Shown: positions 23,087 through 36,933 of the stretch, piece after piece
Layout: the number at the start of each line of letters is the position of its first letter
Position numbering within the stretch: the first letter of the stretch is position 1
Origin: Hymenolepis diminuta
Lineage: Eukaryota; Platyhelminthes; Cestoda; Cyclophyllidea; Hymenolepididae
Reading direction: 5' to 3'
Length of the DNA: 64,000 nucleotides
Assembly (NCBI GenBank): GCA_900708905.1
Contig: CAADRB010000095.1
Location: 84,966-148,965, forward strand
The notes under the pieces: model-generated
The model's input: the letters and a program-made list of their open reading frames with translations, nothing else
Database searches by the model: none
What the model was told of the DNA's origin: nothing
Made by a program: the position numbers and the translations under genes

Positions 23087-24335
23087 CAGGGTACATAAGG
23101 TATCTGAGGACACTCATATTTTTGTAATTTTAAATATCTCAATAATAATTAATGTATTTTTTATACCTCAAGATCTCTTCTCAGATACTATTACAATTAA
23201 TGAAATAAAAAGACACTCTGTAGTAGCATCTATAAAGGCGAAACACGACAATTTAGAAATCACAAGACCTCTAAAAGTCGTCAGAACTTTCGTTTGTAGA
23301 GTTAGAAAGGAGCTGGTGAGTGAAAAGAATGGAGGTGAATTGGAATTGTCAAAGCTCTGCTAACTTATTCACACACTCAGATCACCTGAGTTAGTGAGAA
23401 TAATGTATGGCATGGCATGATGGACGAAAACTGCGGGACTTCAATGCATGGTATCTTACCAAACATCTCAATTGTCTGAAGAAACAACAATATATAAGAA
23501 ATGCTCTTCATCAAGATCTCGGATACAAATCTTGTGCGTTCTTAGGCGAGGTCGTCAGTTGATGTGGACAAAACAACTCAAGAGAATTGTGTAATGCGTG
23601 TAAGAGGACTCCGAAAGAAAGTGAAGCACTCAGAGGACGAGGAGTGTGTTTGGATGATAAAGTGAATTGAAGAAATGATAGGTGGTTGGCTATGTAGGGA
23701 TAGGCGTCACTGAAGGTCCAACTGTTATGTATGCACATGAAGTCTCCAGCAAGAGCGATGGTTTTTGTGCTGTTAGCAGTAAGGAAGGGACACATCATGA
23801 CTCCTCCATTGTTCCCACAGAGTCTGAGAGTCAACGCAGATGCAGATGAAGATGCTAATGTAGAGACTCTTCAAACTATTACTGATAAACTGCCTTGGAT
23901 AGACACCGGAAGACTTCTCTGTGTCTTTTAATAAGATTCAGCTCCATCCAATAGAGCTCTCAAAAGACTTAATTGGATGACATAGAATTCGCATCATCAT
24001 GTCACATTAAACTTACGACCACTTCCTACCTCACCAGATCTTTCTCCTTTGGATTATAACATGTAGGGTGGCTTGGGGTGGGCGTGGTTGAAAAGAAAAT
24101 TAATGAATATTCCCTTAATATGAAATCCTCTCCGAGGGAAGCAGTAGTCCTAACAATGAAGGACATCAATAAAGACCGCCTGATGAAAGCTTGTGGTCAG
24201 TCGCTTTCGGACTCGAACTAAGTAGATGATTGAAAGGGGGAGGATATACAGATTAAAACCTAGATTAATATTATATTTACTTGTTTAGTTAGAAAAAATG
24301 GTTAGTTTCAATTACTAACAGTTTCATTTTTTATT
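23087..24335 (+). mobile_element. Mariner-like DNA transposon, copy 2 (3' end lost)
   Basis: Same family and orientation as 1993-3291. The 5' end CAGGGTACATAAGG follows TG at 23085-23086, probably a mutated TA. The 3' side can be followed to about 24335 and then gives way to a (TA)n tract with no inverted end. The middle is nearly identical to copy 1 while both outer parts are clearly diverged. Confidence 0.87.
23185..24256 (+). pseudogene. Mariner-like transposase pseudogene, copy 2
   Basis: Decayed transposase collinear with 2088-3179. Here the start codon position reads ATA. The DNA-binding part is better preserved than in copy 1: one frame reads IKAKHDNLEITRPLKVVRTF and then VCRVRKELVSEKNGGELEL from about 23230 to 23355. 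The second catalytic Asp is at 23935-23937, preceded by two TAA stops in place of the usual Gln-Gln. The third Asp survives in SPDLSPLDYN at 24052-24054. By count 38 residues separate these two Asp codons, including an in-frame stop, close to DD37-39D mariner-like enzymes rather than classical DD34D. A C-terminal piece (MKDINKDRLMKACG) follows in another frame near 24157. Several stops and frameshifts are shared with copy 1. Confidence 0.86.
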
Positions 24336-24339
24336 TTTC

Positions 24340-24354
24340 TATATATATATATAC
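24340..24354. repeat. (TA)n microsatellite at the broken end of mariner copy 2
   Basis: An uninterrupted alternating AT run just after homology to copy 1 ends. It may have grown from the element end or marks the deletion point. Confidence 0.8.
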
Positions 24355-27300
24355 ATTTGCTTAAAAAAATAATAATAAAATTTTATTTCTTTGATATCTG
24401 TATTTCATTATCCAAAGGTAAAAATTTGAATAGTTCAAAATTTTTTACAAAGACGTTACGAGGCAACGGGAAGTCTATTCATAATTTACTTTGTTTTTTT
24501 TTATTATTTCCTGTTGGGATTCGACCACTGTTCTTATAATAGAAATAATGCATATATTTTTTCAATGCTTTTAGGAACTGCTTGAATAGATGCTCATTTT
24601 CCTTTTGAGAGAGCCTCTCTTTTTCCCTTATTTAACTTCCTTATCTTTTTAGCTTAAATCTTAAAACCTAATTTTTTCAATATATCCTTTTTCAATCATT
24701 AACTCATTGTCCTTTCATCTGCTCTTTTTTGGCCTATCAACCGGGATAGGAACGCATTTCTTCATTATTTTAGGCGAGCATTTATTTACACTCTCTGTAA
24801 TTTACTTATTTAACTTTGAGTCAAATTCCCGATGGCTGGTATTCTTGTAAGTTGCCTCTATTCTTCGTTTTCAGTTAGTAATAAGGCTTCTTAAGAAAGC
24901 TTATTTTCCCATAAAAAAAACTCATTTTTCTTCATTTAATAAGTAAAGCATAAGCCTCATACTCGGTCGAAAAAGATAACCTCCTTAAAGAGATAAAGAA
25001 TGCGTTCTAAGCTCAGCTCGATTCCCCAAATTTGGAACTTCAGATTTCCTCCTGGTTCATCCCGTTACTTAACGATTTCAATTGAGCTCGTAGGATTATC
25101 CACAGAAACTACTTTTCCATCCGATTAAGACTCTCACTTTAACGATTTGTAGACTAGGCAGAATAAACCAGTATATCTGTAAAAATTAGCGGAGAGGAAT
25201 CATTTTTAAATATAAGCAACTTGTTCTATGGATAATAAGCCAATTGAATGATGCTAATATGAACTAACATTTGATTGCCTTAGAGATGCAATAAGTCTAA
25301 CGATACTGTATATACGAAAACTGATTAAAACCTATTTTTAAAATAATGTAATCATGGAAATTAATGTCAATGATACTTTTAATCGATTCATTTTTTCTCT
25401 TCAATTATCATCAAAGCTGCTCAAAATAAGCACTGTTTCCTAATCTCTCTGATTTAAGATTTATTAAGATCGAAATCATTTGAAAATTAAGATTTGGAAT
25501 ATAGAGATTCGTGCGTATTTCCTTTCATCTGTTTCCTTCAATAGTAACACTTACTTATCACTATTTAATCTAAAGTGTGCAAGTAAATAATACTTTACCG
25601 CAATACGGTCTAGGCTAGGAATTTAGTTTAATCAAAGCATTAGGAACCTCAACTTTCTTCCTTATCCATTTATCAGTCTACTTCACCATATTTCCAATTC
25701 TCATTTAAATCAACATTTTCTATCTAAAAATTATAATCAACGGGGTGGGCTAACACTGCTTCGATATTTCTAATTTTTGCTTGTCTAAAAAACAATTTTC
25801 AGAAAGAAGAAACCAAAACAGAGCCCAATTAAGTTTAGTCACGCGTATAAAAAGAAAATTAAAACAAAACGTGGGAAGGAAAAGTTGGTAGCTCAAATTG
25901 TTTCCCCTTACTATAGCTCTTCTGCTTGACTTTTTGCTTTACAAGTTAAAGAGCAAAAATTTCAAAGAATTGATTAGATTATATTAATCAGATAATAACT
26001 TTGATTTCATTGTTGTCTCTAAGTTTCATCAACTTTGAAATTTTATTTGTTGAGTGAAAACGACGGAGCTTAAGTATTATATGTCTTAACAGCCTTTTTA
26101 CAATTTTATATTGACCAAAGGTTGGCTTTTGTTGCCCGGGCTCTTAATATTAGTTTCTTTGAGGGATACCAAGATAAAAGAGAGGTTTAAATTTGTTCAT
26201 TCTTCATGGAGCTAACGAATGCAAAATCATTGCTTTTAAAATTAAATATCAATCAGACGCATTCTTATTAAGCTCCAACAAAAAGGAGCGCCCTCGAATA
26301 TCTCAGTTTTGTATTTAAAAATCTCCATGATTTCTTCGATAAAATTTTATAACGATAGGTATAATTCTCCTATCAAATTATAAGTTCAATACGACTTATT
26401 TGCTCAAACATACAAAATAATAATTTTTGTTATTATATATTGATGCTATATAGTGCTTCAGTTTAGAAAAATTTTTGATGAGTCTTTATTTTAGTCAAAC
26501 GTTGTTGCAATGATATTATTCAGAACTATCACTTTGAAGTACATTCGCACTTTGGCTCAAACCGTCTAGTGCTAAAATTTTACTAATGTCGATAATTAAA
26601 ATACTTCAGCTTTTGTTCCAGTACCTCAGAATCATTACTTAAACATTTTATTCATTTCTTTACAAAATTAATCACAAAATTGGGAAAAAGCAAAAGTTTA
26701 ATGTGGCGCTTAAAACCATAAAGACGGTCACATAAGAAAGTAAAGGCACGTTTTCGAATAACCAAATTAAAATTAATTTAAGCAACTGATTAAGAAATAT
26801 ATTGTGAAATATAGATTCAAAATAAAAGTGCAAAATCTAAACAAGGATTTAATTCGCTGAATTTCAATTTTATTTTCCCGTAGTCGTATAATTGTAATTT
26901 GATTTTACATGCTTTTACGATATACGTGACTTATTAAGTATTTATGAGTTTTTGCCGCCGTTTAATGATGTACAATTAGTTGGTTCACATTTGTAAAAAT
27001 AATTTTTTAGACTTATTTAAAATTTCCCAAATAAGCTTCACGATTACAATTATTAAACTATAAAGGAAACGAAGCTGTGGATTCACCTTATGACCCTTAC
27101 ATTTTTATATTCGAGGAAATTATTTGCATAACAGTAATATTGTGATAATAATTACGACTAACTAGATCAAATTGTAGCTGACTGAAGGGTCATTACTTGC
27201 TCTCAATGAAATAAAAGACAAAATAAATAAATCCGACAGTGGACTTGTTGAATTCTGCAGCGTTTGACGGCGTGACGGTGAATGAATCGGAAAGTTGAGA

Positions 27301-28361
27301 GATTGATGTTAATTCAATAGCGATATTAAGAAGCGGACTGTATAAAGCAATCTGCATCACGGGTAGTCTCAGCGTAATCAATGTATATTCTATTCAGTGT
27401 ATCTAGATAGTCAGTCCGAATACACCACCCCCTCCATTGGTAAACGTGTTCATTACAATTCCCTATCAAAAATTTTGCTAAAAGTAAAGTGACTTGGAGA
27501 AACTGAAGTTTTACCTTATGTTTTTGAGCCTGGGCCAATTATAGCCTAGCAGTATCTAGCGCAGAGAAAGATCATGGCGGAAGATCTAGACATCATTGCA
27601 CTTTCAGCGGTTACCTTACAAAAAGTATGTATAATTGGGAATTGCAGAAATTCTAGTGGTGTCACACCGTTTGCATAATCAATATTATGAGGTCAAACTG
27701 ACAGATTCGGGAATCCAGTGTTAGTGCCAATTAAGGTTTCTTGAGTAGTTGTAAAGCATACATGGAAATCTAATATGCTGAAACGGAAGCAGTAAAGTTG
27801 AGCTGACTTTCATAAAGACCCGAAAAACTTTTAAAGCAGTGAATATTTCTTGAGGAATTAATTTAAAATTATGATGAATGATGAATTAAATGACTGAAGA
27901 AATCTTAATAAAGAGTTCCTTGTAGGTTAAATTAAAAAAGCATGAAGAAATACATGTCTTTTTAGCGAGCCGAAAAGGAGTGAAAGATTATTTCAATCTT
28001 GACACATTTTTTTGCAATAGAATTAAAAAACTCCGAAGATGTCAGTATCACATCTACAGCTAAATTATGTCCAACAGAATCTAAGGGAACAAGTTTAAAC
28101 TACTTTATATTCAAAAAGGTTGATCGAAACAGCCAAGGTTATTAATAGAAATAAAAGATCTTTTCATATTATTTATTTGGGAAGGCCAACGCACTACCAG
28201 AGTGACTGTCAAGATGTCATGGATTAAGTGTATTTACAAGCTGATAAAGATGATGAATAACGTAGAGACCACCGGTGGGAAGCGAAATGTTTTCTCATCA
28301 GGACTAAATCTAAATTTATGTTTGTCGGCTTCCGGTAAGTTTCGAATTACATATTTTTACT
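24355..28361. other. Unassigned stretch with one less AT-rich island
   Basis: No gene supported. Pyrimidine-rich DNA occurs at 24590-24780. The island 27190-27600 has two overlapping minus-strand frames (27193-27381 and 27326-27538) that read fairly protein-like but resemble no family and start at a non-ATG codon in one case. It could be a decayed element or exon. A 51-codon frame from ATG 28222 crosses a strong donor-like CCG/GTAAGT at 28334-28335, with an open frame extending upstream to about 28120. Confidence 0.35.
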
Positions 28362-28379
28362 GTAAGTAAGTAAGTAAGT
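28362..28379 (+). repeat. (GTAA)n microsatellite
   Basis: Four and a half tandem GTAA units. Confidence 0.9.
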
Positions 28380-28830
28380 GATTTCCGCATCGGTTAATAT
28401 GCCGTTGCTGGTCTCACCAATCTTCTGTGCCTGACTGTAGTAAGACATGAATATGCTAAATTTAAATAAACTAGTATTATGCTGAATTAGTAAGGCCAAT
28501 GAACCTACTAACCAATAAACCCTGAGGCGTAAATGGAACTCGAATTTTGGGATGCGAAGCAATGAGCAAAGTATCAAGCAAAATATTAAACATACATAAA
28601 ACAGGAATATAGATACCGAACGAGGTAGGACTTAGTTCTCATATTCACTCTCCCCATTTTTTAACTTCCTCCCTCAGATCCCGCATTTACTGAATAGACA
28701 TATTTCGAAGGTTTTTTCTAAATTTCATTGTATACATAACTGTTTAACTTCAGAAAGCTAGAATGTGATATTAATTTTCGATATGTTTTTAATTCCATAC
28801 CTAACGGCAGGAGAAAAAATGGTTGCAGAA

Positions 28831-28846
28831 TATATATATATATATA
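28831..28846. repeat. (TA)n microsatellite
   Basis: Eight alternating TA units followed by degenerate ACACATATATTC. Confidence 0.9.
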
Positions 28847-31324
28847 CACATATATTCATATTTATATATCAGTTTTTCCTTCTATAATATTGCATTATCT
28901 TATTAAAAATGTTTTCTTTCGCTCAATAAATTTCTTTGATTGACGAAATCAACAGTGTTAAAATATATTCGATACGCACATATCTACATAAGTGCCCTTA
29001 TAAAAATGCAAAATTCTCAAAATTGACGAGTTGGAATTTATTCTACGCGCTCCTAACGCTGAATCAGTTTGGCGGTTTGTTAGTTCGTTATGAGCAAAAG
29101 TCGACTTTTATTGGCTATATAGTGATAATCAATCGATAAATACAATCCATGTAATAATATTTCAAAAATTGATAAATCAAGATATTTTTTTATTGGAAGG
29201 AAAGCAAAATTATTACTTAAAATTTGCTCCAGTTTTTGCAAATTAGCATTGATTCCTTATTTGAGCTCTTATTTATACTCTTATTTACATACTCAGCACT
29301 TTTTCCTTCAAATTCGTCTAAGGCGCACTTAACTATCTTTAACATTTGATTCAGATAAAAGCTCCACACTTTTAAAAGGTCATGATTGAGTTAATTGATC
29401 AGTTATCTTTTGTTCATTAAATTTAAAAATTTAACCGAGAAAAACAAAGTTTTAACATTTTTAAGGCAAAATAAAAATAGAGGGAAGTAATTTTGTATTT
29501 TAATTATTCAAATGTAGTTTAATGCGCAATTAAAATGCACTTTTGATATACGAATGTTGACACAAAGGTAAATAATTTTAAAGAATCTGATAATTAAATT
29601 AGTCTTTTGTATTTTGTAGCACCGCCATCATTTGTATACGCAAATCCTAGATTTCGTTTCTGACCGTCATTTAAAGCCAAATTCACGTCAACAGCAGCAA
29701 GAAGACATTTCATTAATAAATCCATTTTCTAAAAGTTTCCAGAAAGTCGAATAGGTATTCACAAATCTAGACCTTTTGCATAAATCAATTTTTGAAATGA
29801 TTTGCCTCCCTATTAACAAAAAATATCAACAAATTTGTGAAATTTTCTTAAAATTTGTTTAAATTTTGGGAATTGAATTTGAAACCTAATGATGAACAGT
29901 CAACTTAATCTCTTCCTAGTTTAACTGTTAGTTAACCAACCTATATGTTCTAGTACATAAAAATTGCTTTGACCAACCACGGAATTCATCCAATGGCTGA
30001 ACAAATTCTGAATATTTCGATCATGATCTCACTCATGAAATCGGGATTTAAATGATGAATATTAAACATTATGATGTTACAAAGTGAGCTCGTATGAAAA
30101 TTTTGGCTAATCAATGCTTCAGAATTTGAATATAGGACTCGTGATGCCTAGTTTTTAGATTTCCTCCTCCAATTTATACCGTATTATGCAAAGTTTTTGG
30201 TTCCTTTATTTAAATACTGTATTATTATTAAGATTGTTGTTGTTTCATTGGCATCAATAATAAAATCTAGCAAAATGTTAACATCATTTAAGAGAGCACG
30301 TTTTAACTGCCTGTGACAGAAAAGTTCTAGCGACTCAACTCGTTTGTCAACAAATATATCAAGGATATTTTGAAGGACTTATCAAGAAGGTAATATTGAT
30401 ACCTTGTATGGGTTTAGTGAAGAGTATAATGATATGCTTTTAATAATTAAATCAATAATGATGACCTAAAGCATTATTGTGTTTCCTTCATAGGAAGTTA
30501 ATCTGCCCGTTATAAACAACAAATACTCTATTTTATACGATAGAAATATTTTTGCAAAAAAAATCAATTTAAATGAATTTTTTCCATTAAGTCAGCATTG
30601 CTTATTTTTAGAGGCGATCAGTGAGGCAAATACTTAAAACTGCAATAAACTTGACATTATCTAATTCTTCTAATCTCTCGTTTTCCAGTGCTATGTTCAC
30701 TCCATTTTTTATAGGAGATTTTTTGAAACTAAGATAATTAAATTTTTTATGAAATAATTTTAAAACACTTTCAGAGGACATATAAAATTTTAAATTTAAA
30801 GGAGCTTGAGTGGAGATCACGCAGAAAAATTCTAAATAGTACATCTTTCAAAATGCATTCAAAAAAGTGTTAAATTATCATGCCTTTTTATTATTTATGA
30901 TTATTTTGTATTGTAAATGTAAATTTATAATATTTATTTAAAAGTTTTAGTTGAAAATGGTAGTATTATTACTATTATTGATGCCCATTTATAACTGAAT
31001 AAAATATATTATAAACAGAATTCCGTCTAATTTGGCCGTAGACGAAGCAATATCTATACCTCTGAATTAAGTTACCGATTTGTCTGAGTTTCATTGATAG
31101 ATATGCCGCAATTGTCATTGTTTTTACAATGGTAAGGAATTAATTAATTAATTATCTAGTTTACTCGGTTGTGCTTAAGGCTCTCACAAATTGCGCTCTC
31201 CTGCACTTAGTGATTCAGAGTAGTATGATCAACCGTTTTATTAAATTGTTGGTCAGCAACCCCTAAATATAAAGAATACGTTTATAAAATTTTTGCCACA
31301 TTGAGATTTTTCTTTCCTTTCATC
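28847..31324. other. Unassigned AT-rich stretch
   Basis: No gene supported. Contains the second member of the 23-base repeat. Open frames at 28936-29139 and 30608-30844 (minus) look like chance. A (TTAA)n run lies near 31137-31153. Confidence 0.45.
30124..30146 (+). repeat. 23-base dispersed repeat, member 2
   Basis: ATTTGAATATAGGACTCGTG plus ATG; one mismatch to 9342-9364. Confidence 0.5.
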
Positions 31325-31695
31325 CTCATTTATTTCCGGGAGCCATGACTATGTCGGCCTCAATTTGTTACTGTGCCCTCTATGTAACGTAGAACGCTTA
31401 ATTTCCAGCTGTTACCCCAAGCAATTCAGCAAAACCATTATGTATTCTCAAGTTATTTATTTTGGAATTGAGTAAACCACCTTATTTATCCTTTAATGAG
31501 CGTTGCTAATTCACAGTGTTCTTTGTTCACGTTACCCTTTCTCAATGAACTCTTTATTTGTAGACACATATACACCTATGCTGCATCCACGCTCAATCAC
31601 ATAATCTCTCTCCCCTCCAGTCTCTAATTCTTCTCTCAGTAAACTCGTCTCATTACTGTCTTGCTTTCCCTCCATTTTATTGTAGTAGTAAAGGT
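31325..31695 (+). repeat. LTR-like block A (related to block B)
   Basis: A pyrimidine-rich, less AT-rich block that aligns with 36548-36933 in the same orientation. Shared landmarks in order: TTGTTAC, CTTAA-TTCCAGCTGT-ACCC-AAGCA, GGAATTGAGT, TCAATGAACT, a CACA-ATACAC stretch, TCTCAGTAAACT-GTC and TTTTATTGTAG. AGTAAACT in this copy corresponds to AATAAACT in block B, a likely polyadenylation signal. It does not code; the minus-strand open frame at 31532-31783 runs across it. Confidence 0.38.
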
Positions 31696-34600
31696 TAAAA
31701 GAAGTTAAATCAACACTATAGTTTTTAAGATAAGCCACTACCCACCACCAAACAACAAATCTATTTCGAAATTCAAGCAGCAATAATGCAAACTAACCTT
31801 AGAATCATGTAAGTATTGCAAAATGAATTGTGAAAACTCAGACAACCCAACAATTCTGAAATTCAAATTCAAAGATCTCTATCATCTCGAATGCAATATA
31901 TCCTCTTATTTGATTTCCCGTTTTATATTCTAATAAACGACTTTTGCTCCATCATGTGTTCCTACGTTATAGTTAGTTTCAAACGAAATCAAGTTTAGGT
32001 TAATTAACTTTTGATACTGATTGTTGTAGAACGCACAATAAGCGTTAGAGTCATGAAGCTATAAATATCTTATATACTAATGATTTTTATTAATTCAAAT
32101 TCATTGGACGCCCAGAAAGCAGTTGAATAGTTAATATATGTACGCCTTGTCTTACCTCTGTTTATATGAATTTGTTTCACTGACTCCCTTTGCTAACAAA
32201 TTACCTCTTAAAATAATAACTAACCAACACTTTATCTTATTATCGCACGCATGGACACATTTCTTCGTTTTCCTTTGGTAATAAACCATAGGTTGTACCT
32301 ACGAAAAAATGACAACAGAAACATAATCCCTTCATGTACTTACTCAGTAAGACGTAGTCAGTTACCGTTTGTCCAATTACTTGCCGTAGATTAAGACTGG
32401 CAATTTAGCACCTTGATAGGATTTAGTACGATTTTCTACCATCCTCGTTTTTAAAATTAAAAGCCTAGTACTGTGGACATTTTAATTATCAATTAGAAAC
32501 ACTAACCAAATGCCGCATCAGTCTCTTTTAATTACGAGTAATTAGCTTGTAATATGTATGATATTACTATCATAAACTGTAAAATAAAATGTCTAATTAA
32601 ATATATGCGTTTAAATACATTTATTTTTTATTTCTGACGTTTAAATGTGTAACTAGTATTGTTTTTACCAATACAATGACCGTTTAAGAAAACGTTCAAT
32701 TTTAACATCTTCCAGAAGGGTAACAATACGCGCGTTATGTATTCCTTCTGTCATTAATGTTCTTTCATAAAACCATTCATAAAACAAATTTTAAAATTAT
32801 TTATCCGTCTCGATTCCGCCATCCATGTAAGGCTAATGACTAGAGCCAGATATAAATTAAAAATTATTCCGCCTAGGCCATATATAAAACTGTGTATATC
32901 TTTAGGCGTATTTAAATATTGTTGTAGTATTCAGAAAATCAAAGTGTAATTGCTATCCTCTTTTTTAATGGATGGCTTTAACACAAATATTGTGCAGAAG
33001 ATAAAGTCTAAATTTAGTATCATATAAGAAAAAATGATAAATTATTCCATTTAAAATAGCGAGTAAATAAATTTGTTTTTTTTCTGTCGGTCATTTAGAC
33101 AATTCAAATTGTGCACATATTAGGCAAATCGATAATGTGTCTTCCGGAATTGCGTTTAAAAAATGCAAAATTAAAGCAAATATGTATAGGCTGATCAAAT
33201 TGTAAGTTGTAAATGTATACTGTAGAAACGTCAATATTAATTTGCAAATAAAATTTCATTCATCTAATCATTACTCTGCTAAAGCTGTAAACTGCAAAAT
33301 ATCATAATAGACCACGTGTCATCTCAATCATTTGCTGAAAATAAGAAATAAAGCGACAGGACAGACCTTTCTTGAGTAAATAACACTGGCCAATAATCTC
33401 TAAACGTTGCAGGCAATTATTTACTGCAATCCAGGGAATGAGTCGGGGATTTTTAATTTTGAAACGTGAACTGCCAAATATTGTACAACCCGAATTAAGA
33501 GTCTGATACCTTGACGTTCCTATTTGTATTTTTTAACCCTCTCCCCTTCGTCGCTTGAATTTACCGTTATTCTACGTCAATTGCTTTCATGATTAAAGAA
33601 ATTGTTAATTTTTTCCATATTATTATGAATTATGATAATTATGATATCTTTATCCCACAGTCAATTTAATTTATGACATATGATGCATGAATGAAAGATT
33701 ATATAAACTACGAACTCGGTTGTCATAATTTTTTTGTTCACATATATATATGTCCATGCCCATGACAGTATCTAAAATCTTTACGATTCTTGATCGTCGG
33801 ATAGCATTTGAGCAAGTGAAATATTAAAACAGTCGTTTAGGAGTTTGCGACTAAGCAAAGTTTTATCAAAATTTTCTTAAGGAGTACAATTCAAACTTTT
33901 CATTTTTGTCCAAAGATGAATTTTTTTTATTTAACTCCTAGATATTTTGATAAAATTGTGTTTAAGATATTCAGAATTGAATGATCATTTGATTTGGTTA
34001 AAAGGTGGTCATGGCTCACTGGTTCATTTCAATCTACAGCCATGGACAGATGAAACTGGTGAAGTTATTTGATGGAACGTAAAAAGCTCGCATAAGATGT
34101 TAATTTAATTAAAAAGCAATAATTCCTGCAGCAGTCTACACATAATACTCTTTTGATACCTTTTCGAATAAAATCCTTTACATTTTAATCTTTGATTGAG
34201 TAAATATGTTTAATTCTTGATTTTTCTTGTGTTTGTCAACACTAAAATTTACAAACAGATGATATACATACTCCGTTTTTTGTCATTTAATGGCCAAAAC
34301 CCGTTTAAGTATTTTATTAATCTGCATTTTTAGTGTATTACAAAATGTGTCATCGGAAAATACATCCAGGTATTTTTGTCTTCTATGAAGTTCTTTTATC
34401 TATATATATTTGCTTGAACCGTTTGAACTGAAGGAAATAAAATAAATCAAATAATTTAAGCTTAATTTTTATTATAAAAATATTTTTGATGAACTGCAAA
34501 GCCTTGAGCAATGTACAGTTTCGAAGAATTGGTTTTCAATACTCCAAAAGAAACCAATATTTTGGATTTCTATCTTGTAATAATTTTAAGGACGACTGCT

Positions 34601-36547
34601 CAACCGCTGAGAATTGCGAAACATAGCAATGACGAAATGGGGAATAGTGTATTACTCTACTGACCAGATATTTTACAATCCCTATCCTTAGGTTTAACTT
34701 TGCATTATTTTAATAATGATAATAAAGAGACAGCCTGGTTATTAGGTCGTCTTTTGCGAATGACAAGGAAATCGTTTGGTGATATGGAGTTCACTGAAAT
34801 TCGTTTAGTCATAAATGGCTAAGTAATGATAGGAATATTTACTCAGATGACGTAATATCAATTTAAACAATTGCGATTTGAGGAACCAGAAGCCTGTATT
34901 AACCAACATAGTGATTTTATACAACGCCTTTTTTCCAACAGAATAGCTAGTGCTTAAAGGTCTATTTCCAGTGGCGATTATGGGGAACCTCTTAGTTTCA
35001 ACCTGTCTCTAATGAAACTGAACTATTTGGTGCTTATGGCTTATAAGAGAATGTAAATAAAGACGTATCTTAGTTTAAAAAAAGATATAGCAGATATTTC
35101 AGAGAGTTTAGGTATATGTAGTTTAAGAAACATCAACCGATTCAGGTTTTCAGAAGGAAGAAAATTGTTTTAACTGGAAAATACGAAATCATGCTTGGAT
35201 AAAAAGAGCAAACTTAAGATAAAAGGGTTAATTAAACACATATTGCCTAGGTAATCGAGGTGGAACATTTATGTGAGAATGAGGTTTCATCAATATCCAT
35301 CTATTTCAAGAACAGGTATTTCGGGATATCACGAAGCTTTGATGAGTTGCACTTTTTAATAATTTAAAATTTTACTCTCATCAATTACAAATAGGCATTG
35401 CAGCCATTTTATATACAATAAAGACATTTTACTAACTTTATAATCATTATTTGGATCAACTACAAGTGGACGAGATTTTAAAATCAATGACAAATTACTT
35501 TAATTTTTGAAAAATGATCACATTATTGCTGTTGATACACATAGGGCTGAACAGAAACTTGTTTCAATCTAACCAACAAATTTTCGGCCATTGATCAAAC
35601 TCATGACTCGCAAAATTTTAAACAAGCATTGTCTGATAGTTACCAAATTAAAATACATAATAATAACATTTGCGTTTGTCTTTACAATGTTTTTTATGCA
35701 TGCAATGAAGATTCCTTATTTTTATCAAAAGATTGCAAAAGAAATGCAAAATGAAATCTAAAGCTTTTAAAAATGGAAATAACAAGAAATGGCTAGGAAT
35801 TGTTTTGTTCTTACATATTGTTCAAATAAATTTTATCTTGATTTGAAATGATGGAAAATAAGCGCTTTTTAGAAAAAGATATGTTGAAATCATTTGGCTT
35901 ATCAATCTTATCCAATATGCTCAGTACATGTTTGAATTTATTCAGGAAGCTAAAAATTGGCGATGAGATTTAAATATTTTGAAAATGAAGAGTCAAATTA
36001 TCTATTAATTAGATAGTAGACCATCAGAATGAAAATTCAAATTAATGAAAAGAGATATATTGGTGTGACGAAGGTCCTTCAAGTTTGATTGCCATAGCCT
36101 ATGTGATAATGCTTACATTCTATTCTTCATAGGTTCAATTTTAATCAAACTAATTTAACCATTTGCAAATCTAGTATAAGGTTTAATGTGGAATATTAAA
36201 TTTGTTATTTGTTATTTCTTGTATCACTTATTAAACGTCATGTCTCATGATTCCCCTGAGTTTTTGGTTCAAGACGACCGATACAATCTTTATGAATGAT
36301 CATAAAAGTTAATGCTGAGCAGAACGAATGGGTTTAAATACACATCCACAAATTGCAAAACCATAGCATAAATTTTAAAAATGAAGTTTTTTGACCGATT
36401 TCCACAATATTTTATAGTAAACAAACGAATAATATCATTATAATATATAATTTTGGCAGAATTAACTAATTAGTGGTAGGCCTTTTCAGTGACGGCGTTT
36501 ATTAAATCTTTCACAAAACTTAAACTTTCTATCCTAATTACCACTTC
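31696..36547. other. Unassigned DNA between LTR-like blocks A and B
   Basis: If A and B were a 5'/3' LTR pair, this 4.85 kb would be the internal region. I see no gag, RT or integrase motif in it, and its composition is as AT-rich as the background, so two separate solo LTRs are more likely. No gene supported. Confidence 0.4.
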
Positions 36548-36933
36548 TTACCTCTCAGCCTCTCGACCACTAGACTGTTACCGAACTCACAGTGGCTCTT
36601 GGAGTACTTAACCTCTGCTGTGACCCTAAGCAGAATCATAGTTTACCCTCAATTGAGTTATGCTAATTAGCGTGATTAAAACACTTAGGTGGCTCGTGAG
36701 TGACCGCCACTATATCTTCTTTTTCCCCAGTTAAGTGTGACATGAACTATTTCATCTGTTTGTATTATTCCTTCCCAATGAACTATAAATACTCTCTGTG
36801 TACACAAACACACGTCGGCTACCCAAATATCCTCAGACATATACCACTCCCTCCCTCCCATGGCTCCTGGTCCTCTCCCAATAAACTACTCACCACTGTT
36901 TTGTCTCATCTCTCTATCTTATTACCATGGTAG
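36548..36933 (+). repeat. LTR-like block B, with TATA box and AATAAA
   Basis: Pyrimidine-rich block aligning with 31325-31695. It contains AACTATAAATACTCTCTGTG (TATA box near 36783-36790) and, about 95 bases on, CTCCCAATAAACTACTCACC (AATAAA near 36880), the promoter-then-polyadenylation arrangement of an LTR. An open frame at 36700-36933 covers it and is probably meaningless. A host promoter or a non-autonomous element are alternatives. Confidence 0.4.

Noticed and set aside
24500..24530. GGTCGAATCCC-like tRNA B-box (minus strand)
   Set aside because: One base short of the consensus, with no A box at the right distance and no cloverleaf; not a tRNA gene or a recognisable tRNA-derived SINE.
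28362..28379. Possible CRISPR-like or satellite array
   Set aside because: Only a short GTAA microsatellite. No regularly spaced repeats of any kind were seen in the window, and the DNA is eukaryotic.
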